Below, piece after piece: positions 22,685-34,461 of a DNA stretch of 64,000 nucleotides. Under the pieces are notes generated by a model. It saw nothing but the letters and a program-made list of their open reading frames with translations, searched no databases and was not told the origin of the DNA. This DNA comes from Calendula officinalis (taxonomy: Eukaryota; Streptophyta; Magnoliopsida; Asterales; Asteraceae), in the NCBI GenBank assembly GCA_963853835.1, contig OY970827.1:76851734-76915733 (forward strand), in the 5' to 3' direction. How positions within the stretch are numbered: the stretch's first letter is position 1; the number at the start of each line of letters is the position of its first letter. Both the position numbers and the translations under genes were made by a program.

Positions 22685-24187
22685 ATGGATGACTCAGATC
22701 CTGAAGATGAAGTACATTCGGCCAATTTATGCTTCATGGCACGTGAAAATGCTGAACTCTCTGATCGTTCAAATGCATATGCCAACAAAGAAATAGAGGT
22801 AATTAACTCTTTCTTGTCTAATTCTTCACATTTAATTGATTCTAATAATAGTTTTGTAACGAACCAGATTTCTAAAATTAATTCTTTAAAACAAACCCTT
22901 TTATTTGAACGAAATTTAAATACTAAACTTCTAGAAAGTTTGACTGTTTTAGAAAACAAACATGAACAATTTGCTCATCATGGTGAACAACTTGAACATC
23001 ATATTAAACAACATCAAACTATCAAACAAGAGAATCTGGAGTTACAAAATCAAGTATCAGAATTGACGGTTAAATATGAGACTTATATTAAGCATTTGTC
23101 TCATACAATTTCTGAAAAAGAAGTTGAAATCACAAATCTCAAAAATACACAAAATTCAACATCAAATGATCAAAATGATAAATATTACAAGCTATACATT
23201 GAAGCGTTTCATGATTATCAAATCACAAAAAACTGGTTGGAACGTAAACAAAAAGAATTTGATGAAAATGAATCACAGTTTAAATCATTAAATACTCAAA
23301 TAAAAGAATTATCAGAAACCCTTCATGAAAACGACATTCAAACATCACGGGAATTAAATAACAAACAAAATGTCATACATCAACTTCAACATGATAAAAT
23401 TCAACTTTCTTCTCATATCAAACACCTTGAAGAACTAATCGCCAAACGAGGACAAACTGATCAAACTATTCACTTGAACAAGCCTAAAGATTTCAAATAT
23501 TTCAATTCAAGAGAAGGACCGGGAGCCAACAATCCAGAATATCTTAAGATGGCTTGCAATTATCTTCCTACATTGTATGATTCAAAATACATTCATGTAG
23601 ATGTATGGCAGAGTTTCCTTCGGATGACAGATGAGGAAGAAGAAAGTGAGGTTTTCAACAGGGCTAAAAAGGAGAACGCACAAATTAGTTTCAATTATAC
23701 TGAACTTAATAAAACATATGAAACTAAAAAGGCAAATTTTAAAAATGATAATTATTTTCCAATTATTACACCGGAAGAATTTGAGATCAAGGGTAATGAC
23801 GTGCTTCAACAAAAAGTAACACGCAAGATCTATATACCCTCTCTAATTCTTGAAAAGAAAATCTGCCAGCTGGAAACTGAATTAGATGAAACTCATAAGG
23901 CATTTGATAATGAAAAATCAGTCTTACAATCAAAAATCCATGATCTAGAAGATAAAATTGTAGATTTGAAATCAGTTTCTAATCAAAGTGCTTCTCCAAA
24001 GCCAAAATCCGTCATTGAAAATTCTTCTTCTCCCAAAACTCCAATTCTTTTAAGAAGAGATTCTAATTCCCATGTTTTAAATTTTTCAGATACAAATTTA
24101 AATTCAAAGCTTATGAGACCAATGCAAGGTGGGGTGAAAGAAGTTGAGCAGTTAAAGCAGTTAAAGAAGTCGAATTCGAAAAACTAA
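22685..24187 (+). CDS. Long coiled-coil ORF between gag and protease
   Basis: A 500-codon open frame follows the zinc knuckle. It starts MDDSDPEDEVHSANLCFMA and then runs as a Leu/Glu/Asn/His-rich heptad-like stretch (NLELQNQVSELTVKYETYI, QLQHDKIQLSSHIKHLEEL), predicted coiled coil, with a Ser/Pro-rich tail. It has no stop over 1.5 kb, unlike the flanking gag and pol. In Sireviruses and relatives the region after the zinc knuckle is an extended gag, so this is probably the gag C-terminal extension joined to pol by readthrough in the ancestor. Its function is unknown. Confidence 0.7.
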   Translation: MDDSDPEDEVHSANLCFMARENAELSDRSNAYANKEIEVINSFLSNSSHLIDSNNSFVTNQISKINSLKQTLLFERNLNTKLLESLTVLENKHEQFAHHGEQLEHHIKQHQTIKQENLELQNQVSELTVKYETYIKHLSHTISEKEVEITNLKNTQNSTSNDQNDKYYKLYIEAFHDYQITKNWLERKQKEFDENESQFKSLNTQIKELSETLHENDIQTSRELNNKQNVIHQLQHDKIQLSSHIKHLEELIAKRGQTDQTIHLNKPKDFKYFNSREGPGANNPEYLKMACNYLPTLYDSKYIHVDVWQSFLRMTDEEEESEVFNRAKKENAQISFNYTELNKTYETKKANFKNDNYFPIITPEEFEIKGNDVLQQKVTRKIYIPSLILEKKICQLETELDETHKAFDNEKSVLQSKIHDLEDKIVDLKSVSNQSASPKPKSVIENSSSPKTPILLRRDSNSHVLNFSDTNLNSKLMRPMQGGVKEVEQLKQLKKSNSKN

Positions 24188-24734
24188 TAAACCAATTTCT
24201 CAATATGATACACGATATTTTGTTAGAAAAGATGCTCCGTGTGGTTCTCGACATGCTGTACTTCACAAAAATGGTTCAATTATTCAATCATGTACAATTT
24301 GTTATCCAGAACCCTGCAAAACAATCCTCGCTAGATCTCACACACCTCTAACTACACGTTCTTCTTCTGAATCTCCAAAATCAGTCTATCGTGTAGTTTC
24401 TGCATCCAAATCTCCAACATCAGTATATCGCGTAGTTTCTAAGTCTAAATCGTCAAATTCCGTTTCATCGACTCCATCTAAGAATACAAATCAAAACTCA
24501 TTCAAATTTGTTAAATATAAGTGGATTAAAAATGAACAATCAAAATGGATTCTACATTCTCCTGAGAAATCCTTAAAATGGTCCATCAAATCAACTAAAG
24601 CAGAACTGCCTCCTTGCAGTTCCCCAAATCTCTAAATCTACACCGCTTTAAATACTCTTCATAAAACATGTATTACTAATCGAGTAGGACCCATATCTGA
24701 TTGTGTACCTTTTTGTTTTAATTGTTTTATGTAG

Positions 24735-27700
24735 AATATATGGTATCTTGATTCGGGTTGTTCACGACACATGACCGGAAACAAGACTTTGTTAACAAAT
24801 TTTAGAGATAAATATTTAGGAACTGTTCGGTTTGGGAATGACCATTTAGCTGCCATAATGGGTATTGGTGATATAATCCGTTACAACTTAGTCATCAAGA
24901 ATGTGACCTATGTTGAAGATCTTGCTCATAATTTATTTAGTATTGGTCAATTTTGTGATAAAACGTTGGAAGTCAATTTTCGAACAAAGAAATGTGTTGT
25001 TCGCACATATGATGGTGACGAACTTCTTACCGGAAAACGTGATTCAAATCTATTTACTATCAATCTAAATGATGTGGTCCCACTTGATGAAGTATGTTTG
25101 TTGTCAACAGCATCATCGGATGAATCCTGGTTATGGCACCGTCGCCTCTCTCACCTTAACTTCAAAACCATCAATAAATTAGTAAAAGGTGGTCATGTCT
25201 TTGGTATTCCAGACGTTAAATTTGAAAAAGAACATCTATGTTCATCTTGCGAAATGGGCAAAATGACTAAAAAGTCTCATAAGTCCAAACCAGTTCAAAG
25301 TACTTCAAAACCGCTTAAATTACTTCATGTGGACTTATGTGGTCCCATGAGCGTTCAATCTTTAGCTGGAAAACGGTATGTGTTAATAATTGTTGATGAT
25401 TATTCTCGTTATACATGGGTTCATTTCTTACGTACAAAAGATGAAGCATGCAATATCATCATATTCTTCATCAAGAAAACTCAAACAAATTTAGATTTAA
25501 AAGTAAAAACCATTCGTACTGATAATAGAAATGAATTTAAAAATCAAACTTTAGATTCTTTTCTTGCTTCAGTCGGAATAACCCATCAATTTTCCGCTGC
25601 CCGTACACCTCAATAAAATGGGGTTGTTGAACGAAGAAATCGTACCTTAGTTGAAGCTGCTCGTACAATGCTTTCATATTCTAAACTCCCATTATCTCTT
25701 TGGGCAGAAGCCATAAGTACGACATGTTTCACTCAAAATCGTTCAATCATCAACAAAGCATACAACAAAACTCCATATGAACTAATCAATAACCGCATTC
25801 CAAATGTCAAATTTTTACATATTTTTGGGAGTCGGTGCCTCATCCTGCATGATAAAGATAAATTGAATAAATTTGATGAAAAAGCTGATGAAGGAATTTT
25901 TGTGGGATATTCAAGAGAATCTGCTTCCTATAGAGTATATAATCGGTCAAAACGAACGATTAGAGAAAGTGTAAACGTTAATTTTGATGAGACTTTTCCA
26001 ATTGACTCACTCACTTCAGAAATCGAAGCTCCTTTACCTTCGTCGTCATCTCCTTCAACATCTAAAAATGATTATGATATCTTGTTTGAACATTTTTATG
26101 ATGAATATCATAACATTCGACATAAATTACTCGAGGAGGCTGGCGTTCCATTTCCAATAGTCGTTGAAGTTCAATCTATTACTGTACCTGATATAAAAAC
26201 TTCAAGTTCAACGGATTCTCCTTCTCTTACTTCTACTTATCCAAATAACAATTTTTCTTCTTCACCTTCTGTTTCACAAAATGAAATCCCATCATCTCCG
26301 GAAAATTCTTCACCTTTGCAACATCAATCATGTCCGGACGATTCCCCACCCACGAATAATCAATCATCTCCGGTCCATTTGACAACTACTGGCCAAGCTT
26401 CTACTACTTTAGATCTATCTTCCGTTCCAGCACAACCTCCACCTTTGGTGATTGATTTCTCAAAATTTAATGTTAAACGTGTTGATCCTCCACCTTCTAC
26501 ATCAAATGTTCAAACTGCAATAATCCCTCATCCTGAATTCACCGATACCTCAAATATCACTCCAGGTCAACTTCCACTTCCTCATTCTCTTAAATGGACA
26601 AGAGAGCATCCTTTACATCAGATAATTGGTGATCTTGAATCTTCTTTTCAAACCCGTAGAGCCACTGCTGATGAATGTCATTATACTGCATTTTTAAGCT
26701 CCAATGAACCAAAGAAGGTCAGTGAATCTCTCTCCGACCCAGACTGGATTCTTGCTATGCAAGAAGAAATAAATCAGTTTGAAAGATTAAAAGTTTGGCG
26801 TCTTGTTCCAAAACCACCCGGAAAATCTGTAATAGGTACGAAATGGATTTTCAAAAACAAGAAGGATGAGAATGGGATTGTCGTTCGTAATAAAGCACGT
26901 TTAGTTGCTAAAGGGTATGCTCAACAGGAGGGTATTGACTTTGAAGAAACGTTTGCTCCAGTTGCACGAATTGAAGCCATTCGAATATTTTTGGCCTATG
27001 CAGCACATAAGAATTTTACTATCTATCAAATGGATGTAAAAACTGCATTTTTAAATGGCATACTCAAAGAAGAAGTGTTCATTCATCAACCCGAAGGTTT
27101 TGTAGATCCACACTTGCCTAATCATGTTTATATTCTCGACAAAGCTTTGTATGGCTTGAAACAAGCTCCTCGGGCGTGGTATGATGTGCTATCCAAATTT
27201 TTAGTTGAGTCTGGTTTTTCAAAAGGAAAAATAGATACAACTCTTTTTATCAAACGACAAGGGGGAGATATAGTTCTCATTCAAATTTATGTTGATGATA
27301 TCATTTTTGGATCTACAAATCCCAAATACTGCAAAAAGTTCTCTGATCTTATGGTTTAACGTTTTGAGATGAGTATGATGGGTGAAATGAATTTCTTTCT
27401 TGGTCTTCAAGTTCGCCAATTACCTACCGGGATCTTCATCAATCAATCCAAGTATATAACTGATCTCTTGAAGAAATATCTTATGGATGATTGTAAACCA
27501 ATTCTGACACCGATGTCACCTGGTTCGAAATTGCATGCTGATCCTGATGGAAAACTTGTTGATATTACCAATTATCGGGGGATGATCGGATCTTTGTTAT
27601 ATCTTACTTCGAGTCGACCAGACATTATGTTCTCTACTTGCATATGTGCTCGGTATCAAGCTGCTCCTAAAGAATCACATCTTCAAGTCGTCAAACGTAT

Positions 27701-28234
27701 ATTTCGTTATCTGAAGGGTACTCGAGATCTTGTCTTTGGTATCCCAAAGAAACTTCTTTTGAATTGACTGCATTTTCTGATGTTGACCATGCTGGATGTA
27801 TGCTGGATCGCAAGAGTACATCTGGAAGTGTCCAATTTCTGGGTGATAAATTGGTGAGTTGGTCTTCACGAAAGCAAAATTGCGTCTCTCTTTCAACTGC
27901 AAAAGCAGAATATGTTGCTGCTGCAAGCTGCTTATCCCAGGTAATTTGGATGCAATCACAATTAACAGATTATGGCTTTTCATACAGTCGTATTCCTTTA
28001 TATTGTGATTCACGAAGTGCAATTGCAATTTCATGTAATCCTATTCAACATTCCAAAACTAAACATATTGATCTTCGATATCATTTTATAAAAGACCATG
28101 TTGAACACGGTAATGTGGAATTGTACTTCGTTTCCACTGACTATCAATTAGCTGATTTGTTTACCAAGGCTTTAGACGAAAAACGCTTTAATTTTATTGT
28201 ATCTAAGCTTGGTATGCTAAATCTCAAAACTTAA
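24735..28234 (+). pseudogene. Ty1-copia pol: protease, integrase, RT, RNase H; disrupted
   Basis: Domains in order: aspartic protease (WYLDSGCSRHMTG, 24738 on); integrase zinc finger (WLWHRRLSH ... CSSC) and catalytic core (HVDLCGP, RTDNRNEF, NGVVERRNR, giving the D-D-E set); reverse transcriptase (KARLVAKGYAQQ, QMDVKTAFLNG, IYVDDIIFGS, the YVDD active site at about 27286); and RNase H (DRKSTSGS, STAKAEYVAA, HIDLRYHFIKDH). Breaks are a nonsense TAA after the integrase PQ (25614), a TAA at 27357, and a frame change near 27755. Upstream, 24188-24720 is a further out-of-frame Ser/Lys-rich piece. It cannot make a functional polyprotein. Confidence 0.93.
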
Positions 28235-30746
28235 ACCGTTTTATTTTTTTATTTTTTTTTATTGTTATTGTTTTTGTTTTTAATAATAATAAAATGGCTT
28301 TCAAGTACATCTGCTTGAAACCCGTTCTTTATCGATATCATTGGTTGAGGGGGAGAATTTTTATATTCACCTGTCAAGGGGGAGAAAATAGACATTCTTA
28401 TGTCAAGGGGGAGCATAACCGCTCTATGATTTTTGAATAATAACTGTTGAGGGGGAGCATCCTTTTATAATCGCTAAATACTGTTTCGATGCTTCTATCA
28501 ATTTTTTTTAAAAATTATCAATATGGGGTATCAGTTTTTGTAATATCCGTAAACGATCTCATTATCAATCTCAATTGGTACTGATTGCATCTGTTTATTA
28601 CAAAATTTCTTATTCTATCTTGATAATAATTTTCTTTTACCTCAAACAGTTTTTCAACCTTTTACATATTTACAATCACACAAGGTTGTCCATGTTGAGT
28701 ATTAGCTTTTGCAATATTCGTAAACGATCTCTTTACCAGTTTAGGTTGGTACTGATTGCATCTGTTTATTGCAAATTCTCTTATTTCTCATTGATACCTT
28801 TGTGTTTCTTCATTGTCAAAATTTTTCAATTGTAAATCCAATTTTTTCTCCTTTCAAATACAATTATCATTTTTCAAATCGTTACTCAATTACAAACATT
28901 TTCTCTTACTCATATCGAGTTGTTGGCATCACAATCTCATAAATTCTTTATTAATCTGTGATGCTCAACATTCCAAAAAATTTTATCTCACTTTGTGCTC
29001 ACAATGATGTGTTCACAACGTCGGATATAAATTTTTGTCATATTCGTAAACGATCTCTTTACTAATCTCGATTAGTAAAGATTGCATCTGTTTATGACGA
29101 ATTTTTGTCTCTTGCGTTGTGGCTCAATTTTTCAAAATTCTGATTTTGCACATAATGTTTTTCATTTTTAAATGACTTGTTTGCAACACTCAACACTATT
29201 TGCTGTTAAATTCGTCGATCTCTTTACTGATTTCAATCGGTACTGATTGCATCTGTTTTTAACACCATCTTGGATTGATTGTTCTTACTATTTTTCAAAC
29301 GATTTTCATCCTTAAAAGATCATTGGAGAAATAATTTTTCATCTTCTCTAAAATGCTCAGATTCAATTATGACTTTCTCCAGTTCTCACACACTCAAAAT
29401 CGTTTTGAATGCACATTGTTATGTCATTGATCTTTGTATATCCGTAGATCTCTTCTATGCACACATTCAGAGAAGATTGCATCTTTGTAAGTGGTATACT
29501 TCACTGATCTTTGATATAACCTAACAAATTGATCTTTTTTAAATTTCAAATATTTGATTAACAATGTCTCTCATCATCGTGTTTGTCATATCCGTAAACG
29601 ATCTCTTTACTGAAGTTTTTCAGTAAAGATTGCATCTGTTTATGACTTCACGTGATTATTGACACTGCTATTCTTCAATTTCAAATATTTTTCTCCAACA
29701 TTCTTAGATTAAATCAATTTGTCCCTGGTTCCTTCATGAGTATTACATGTTTCTGGTTCTCATTCTGATATTGGCTCTCGATTTACACCGACCCACAATT
29801 CCTCTCTCCGTTTCCAAAACGCCACCATTAAGCTTTATCATGAGGACCCTGGTCATGATCCTCATGAGGGGGAGAAAAAGAGCAAGAAATAGTTCAAATA
29901 TCAGATGTATAACTGAACAATATCAAAAAGAACCACAAACATCCCATCAAAGAAGAAAATTCATAACTAATGTTCTCAAATCAACTGCAAAATCAGAAAC
30001 GTTTTAGATCAAGTGATTAAGAAAAAAAGAAAATGATAATCAGTGTACTAGACAGAAAAACAAGTGAAGAAGAACAAAACCGAATCATCTACAGAAATCT
30101 CTCTCAAAATCTCAACCATGTCTATCACAAGCTTAATCGTACAAATCATTCTTTCCAAAATTTGAAACAACCATATCCATACAAAAGCTTAACCGTATAA
30201 ATCTTTCTTTCTAAATTCCATAACATTCATATCCATTCAAAAGCTTAACTGTTCAAATCTTTTGTTCCATACAAAATACAAATCATCCACATTCATCCAA
30301 ATCCTAAATGTACATATCATTCTTTCATACATACAAAACTTACATACATACGTATCCAAAACTTTTAACTTTCAAATCATTCTTACCAAAACAAACACAC
30401 ACATCCAAAACTTTAACTGACAAATCATTCAAAAACATTATCATTCTATACTCAATATAATCCTCTACCACAAAATTCCAAAAATAACCTTTCCATTATC
30501 TGAAAACCCAGTCAAATCCTTACTCAACTGATATTTCATTTCCCAAAGTTTTCAAATCTTTAGTAAATCAGTTATATGATTTCCTCACACAAACATTATC
30601 AACGAAAAACATATTCTCTTTGAGTACCTTAAACTTCCAGTTCTCTGCAATGTTTTATTCTTGAAATTCAGAAAAACATTTTCTTGCCAAAGACAGATTA
30701 TGAGAAGAATCTGAAGTCTGAAGACTGGGATGATGTATTAAAGATC
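28235..30746 (+). repeat. 3' non-coding region of the Sirevirus-like element
   Basis: This 2.5-kb region has no conserved ORF. Its first 220 bp hold four polypurine tracts (GAGGGGGAG/AAGGGGGAG at about 28348, 28377, 28406, 28450), with another at about 29866. From 28540 to 29646 a hairpin-forming motif is repeated six times. The last third is an A/C-rich run of CATTC/AAATC repeats (30060-30600). Confidence 0.8.
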
Positions 30747-30760
30747 AAAAAGGGGAAGAT
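30747..30760 (+). promoter_or_regulatory. Polypurine tract before the 3' LTR
   Basis: AAAAAGGGGAAGAT directly precedes the 3' LTR, as needed to prime plus-strand DNA synthesis. Confidence 0.85.
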
Positions 30761-31030
30761 TGTTAGGACCATTTCTGTAATAGATTTTGACCTTTAAGTC
30801 CGTTATCTAACTCTTGTAGTGTTAAGTGGTGAGGAGTATATAATGTTGTAATTTGACTTTGGATGTAAGCTTTCCCACACTTGAATAGAATTTACACTTT
30901 GAAAGCTCTCTTCTTCCCTCTATTCTCTCTCAATCTCACACACTCATTACACCAAGAACACACACTTGATTCATCAATTCTTCTCAAATCTTCATGGATT
31001 AGCTTGATTTCGATTGCATTAGCTCTCTCA
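30761..31030 (+). repeat. 3' LTR of the Sirevirus-like element
   Basis: It is 270 bp, starts TGTTAGGACC and ends CTCTCTCA, followed by the target duplication CTAAT. Confidence 0.95.
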
Positions 31031-31035
31031 CTAAT

Positions 31036-31703
31036 GCTTGTACTAATATGTAATAAATGTATTTTCCGATATTAATAGTAAGTTTAAATTTAAAAAAGAA
31101 AAAAAAATGGTAAGAACCTACTTTAGATCCAGGCATTCCAAAGCATGTCTTTTGTAAAATTTGTGAAGAAAACTGAAAACCTTACTAAACAAGAATGCTC
31201 TTAGCCTCTTATTTGACTGGATTCATTTCGATAAAGATCATGAAGGACTGTATTTAGATAGAAAAACGGGTTTATATGTAAGTTGTCATAAAGATGAGGG
31301 GTTGTTTATGGAAATAAGTTTTGGAGGTCGCTTTCTGGTCAAAGAAGTTGGAGACAGCTAGCAAACCAACCTACAGCCAGAACACAACAACTTAGAAAGG
31401 AATCCATAGCTTTGCTTTCTAAACTGGTGAAACGTGCATTCTTCTCCTAATCTTAACATTTATTATCTGGATAAATATTTTATATAAATAATATTCAAAA
31501 TATATTTAACAAAGGAAACTGATTGTTACAGATTAATTTTTATTTATACAGAGGAATTTCATGATAAACCACTATCATGACATTCCTTTTCTTTTACTAT
31601 ATTTTACATTTCACTCATCCACTAAGAGTATTATTATTATTTAATATGAAATTATTATGTATAAATAAAAAATATTCTCTAAAAATCAACATCTTTTAAC
31701 ATA
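31036..31703. other. Intergenic, no feature recognised
   Basis: AT-rich DNA. The first ~60 bp resemble the inverse of the sequence left of the Sirevirus (see findings). No gene is seen. Confidence 0.45.
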
Positions 31704-32016
31704 CTTCGTCCGTTTCAAAATAAGTGATACACTTTTCATTTTGGGATGTTTCAAAATAAGTGATACACTTTGAAACTTTCTTTATTTGGTAAAATATAGT
31801 GGGACCCATACCCACTAACTATCTCCTTTAATAAAGTGAAATTACTCATTTACCCTTACTTTTACTTCTAAACATCATTAAACTTACTTTAATCATAATA
31901 TGTGGGACCTCTCACTCACTAACTATCCAATTTAATCTAATTTAACCTTCATTATAATCTTTTGCCTTAAAAAACGTGAAAGCTAATTTGTATCACTTAT
32001 TTTGAAACGGAAGAAC
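31704..32016. mobile_element. Stowaway-like MITE
   Basis: The inverted ends CTTCGTCCGTTTCAAAATAA and TTATTTTGAAACGGAAGAAC are bordered by TA, with the AAAATAAGTGATACAC repeat inside. It is the same family as 2273 and 13571. Confidence 0.85.
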
Positions 32017-32018
32017 TA

Positions 32019-32991
32019 GGAAGTATATATATAGGACATGTAGCTAGGGTAACATGTTAAAAATTTGAACGGACTTGAATTAATATTAGTATATTTTATA
32101 AATATAGTTGGGTGAAAATCAAAGTATTTGTCAGATTAGATCCTTCGAATTTCTCGCTAAACCCATTTAGCAACAAGCACATTTTGTTGCTAAAAGCGAT
32201 TTAGCGACTTGTAGAATACGTCGCTAAATGCAAACATTCATGTTAATTTATAGATTTCATGTTATTCTGTTTTATTGTAGGTTATATGGATACACAACCC
32301 CAGTGCCGCTCAGTAATAACAGAGGACTGGTTAATACTGTCCAATATTAACAACAAATTAATACTACTGCTCAAACCAGTGTTAATATTGCTGCTCGGTA
32401 CAAACCAGGATTAATACTGCTACTGCTCAGTATTAACAAACTGAAAAAAAAATCCCCAAAATCGACAAAGCCAAACGAATCTAATCAAACGAAATACTAA
32501 TGCCAATACTAACAGATACTCCTCAAAATAAAAAAAAAATCATGAACAAGTGATCGGGATTGTCTCTGATACCATGTAAACCTACAAAAGGAGGTTAGAG
32601 TTTCATAAAATAATCAAATATGAAGTCTTAATTACAAATAAGAAAGACTACAATATAAATAAAAAAACTAACGATTAGAGATAAGACACAACACACAAAA
32701 CCCAATAAAACTATTAAGCTAACATTAACATATGTTTAACAATGTGACATGTGAGTATGTGACCAAAAACTGTGTAATGTATGTGACACTACGTACGATG
32801 GATATTTTGTCATGTGGGAACGTGTTTTCACCGAGCTATGGATGGGAACTCACTATCAGAATTCCGCGGACGCCAATTCGACACCAACCATGGCATGTGA
32901 CATCTTTATATGCATACAAATGCAATGACAATTCATAAGTACCAATAACCGCCCAAATCCACTTTTGCATATGCATGCACCAACTGTCACA
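32019..32991. other. Intergenic, no gene recognised
   Basis: This contains TTAGCGAC/GTCGCTAA motifs (32165-32225) and an imperfect repeat of AATACTGCTGCTC (32330-32430), both suggestive of old transposon DNA. No element ends were found. Confidence 0.4.
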
Positions 32992-32999
32992 CTTGCTTG

Positions 33000-33335
33000 T
33001 AGACCTATACAAATTGGACCGAGAACCGACCGAAACCGTAAAATCGGATTGAACCGGACCGAACCCAGCTACATCGGTTTAGTTCTCGGTTCTAATTTTT
33101 ATGAAAAACCGGTTCTCAGTTCCAAACGCTTCGGTTTGGTCCATATCTGAGAAAAAACCGAAAAAAGTCGAAGAAATTACCTCGGTTCTCGGTCCGGTTC
33201 GGTTCGGTTCCGGCCGGTTCTCGGTCCGGTCCGGTTCCGAGCATTATCTGTTCGGTCATCGGTCCAGCCAAAATCATTTTTTTCGGTTCATGATTCTAGT
33301 CGGTTCGGTCCAGTTCTTAGACCATACAAAGCCTA
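33000..33335. mobile_element. hAT-type MITE of the GGACCGAGAACCG family
   Basis: The ends TAGACCTATACAAATTGG and ACCATACAAAGCCTA are inverted, with an 8-bp duplication CTTGCTTG / CTTGTTTG. The interior is closely similar to 18163-18482. Confidence 0.85.
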
Positions 33336-33746
33336 CTTGTTTGGGTAGCTCCGTAAAACACATCTTGATGTGTGCCCTGGTATTTTAGCTCATGAAGAAC
33401 TCAATTTTAAAGTCGTTACATAAATGTGGATAATGGTGGTCAATGTTCGTTGTTGCCCGATCGATTACCTTGTAATTCCAGTCAATTGTGTAGGCGAAAT
33501 GTCGTAAATCTTTAATAAGTTGATCTTTTTAACTTCTCTGCAACTTTAATTTTGCCAAATATGTAGCACAAATGACAAATCTTGACTTGATAAAGAATAA
33601 TAAACTACCTCAATAACAACCATACCAAACAATCACTAACCACTTCCAAGTCGTGCCCCTTTCATGGATTAGGAAAGGGTCAACTATGATTCGTTGAGAA
33701 ATAAACTATATCAATATTTTAAAAGACTCCTGATGATGAAAATTAA

Positions 33747-34175
33747 GACTACCCGTAATGGGTAACCAAATTAAGTTTGGTCACCCTTGCCACCTCTGCG
33801 CCACATCAGTTTTCTCTCTCCTGATCATACACATGACCAACCAGCGACCAAAGTGGCGTAATGGGTGACCGAATCGGCGACTAATTTTTTTTTTAATTTC
33901 AGTTTTATTAATATATATATTATATTTATTATATATAAAATATAAATTAAATTATATATATAATATTTATTATATATAAAATATAATATTTAGAAGTGAA
34001 GAAAGAGGGTAAAAGAAACAAAACAGCACACGACCACCAAAGCCCATCGGTCGTCCACTCGACCGATAAGCTCATTAGTTGCGTCGGGGAGGGAGGCCAG
34101 TAACGGGTGGGACGCGTCGGAGGGAGTGAGGTGGCCGGTCGTGACCGGCATTCCGGTCATGCATTACACTTAGTC
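33747..34175. mobile_element. PIF/Harbinger (Tourist)-like MITE
   Basis: GACTACCCGTAATGGGTAAC and GTCATGCATTACACTTAGTC form imperfect inverted ends with TAA on each side (33744-33746, 34176-34178). The right half is GC-rich (repeated GACCGG/CGGTCG). It is 429 bp with no transposase. Confidence 0.7.
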
Positions 34176-34200
34176 TAAAAAGATATATATCATGTAAGCT

Positions 34201-34402
34201 TGTTAGCAAGAGCCAAACTCGGAATCTTTGATGTGCTTAGCTGTAGACTATTGTGTATTTCCTTTCTTATTCCTATAATTAAGAATGTTCCATAGATAGT
34301 TAGTTGATTTTCTTGTATAAATGTATGTACCTTCTCAGTGGAATAATACAACGAAATACGGAAGAAATCTTCCACATAAACTCTTTCCCTCTCAAATTTA
34401 CA
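34201..34402 (+). repeat. 5' LTR of the 4.6-kb copia element
   Basis: It starts TGTTAGCAAG and ends AAATTTACA. TATAAATG near 34316 is the likely TATA box. Confidence 0.95.
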
Positions 34403-34414
34403 TGGTATAAGAGC
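34403..34414 (+). promoter_or_regulatory. Primer binding site
   Basis: TGGTATAAGAGC follows the LTR directly. It differs at one base from the usual TGGTATCAGAGC complement of initiator tRNA-Met. Confidence 0.88.
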
Positions 34415-34461
34415 ATACCTCCCTATTCTGAAACCCTAAACACCTCAAAAATATCGTACCA

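Larger units (their letters stand above)
20149..31030 (+). mobile_element. Ty1-copia LTR retrotransposon, Sirevirus-like, 10.9 kb
   Basis: Two near-identical LTRs, a 5-bp duplication CTAAT (20144-20148, 31031-31035), a primer binding site and a polypurine tract define an essentially full-length element. Domain order protease-integrase-RT-RNase H places it in Ty1-copia. Three points fit the Sirevirus/SIRE group: unusual length, an extended gag/coiled-coil region, and a 2.5-kb non-coding 3' region with multiple GGGGGAG tracts and inverted-repeat motifs. Nonsense and frameshift changes in gag and pol make it inactive by itself. Confidence 0.93.

Noticed and set aside
28540..29646. Regularly spaced repeats resembling CRISPR or an envelope-like ORF
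   Set aside because: They lie between RNase H and the 3' LTR of a Sirevirus-like element, form hairpins, and no frame is long or conserved enough to be envelope-like.
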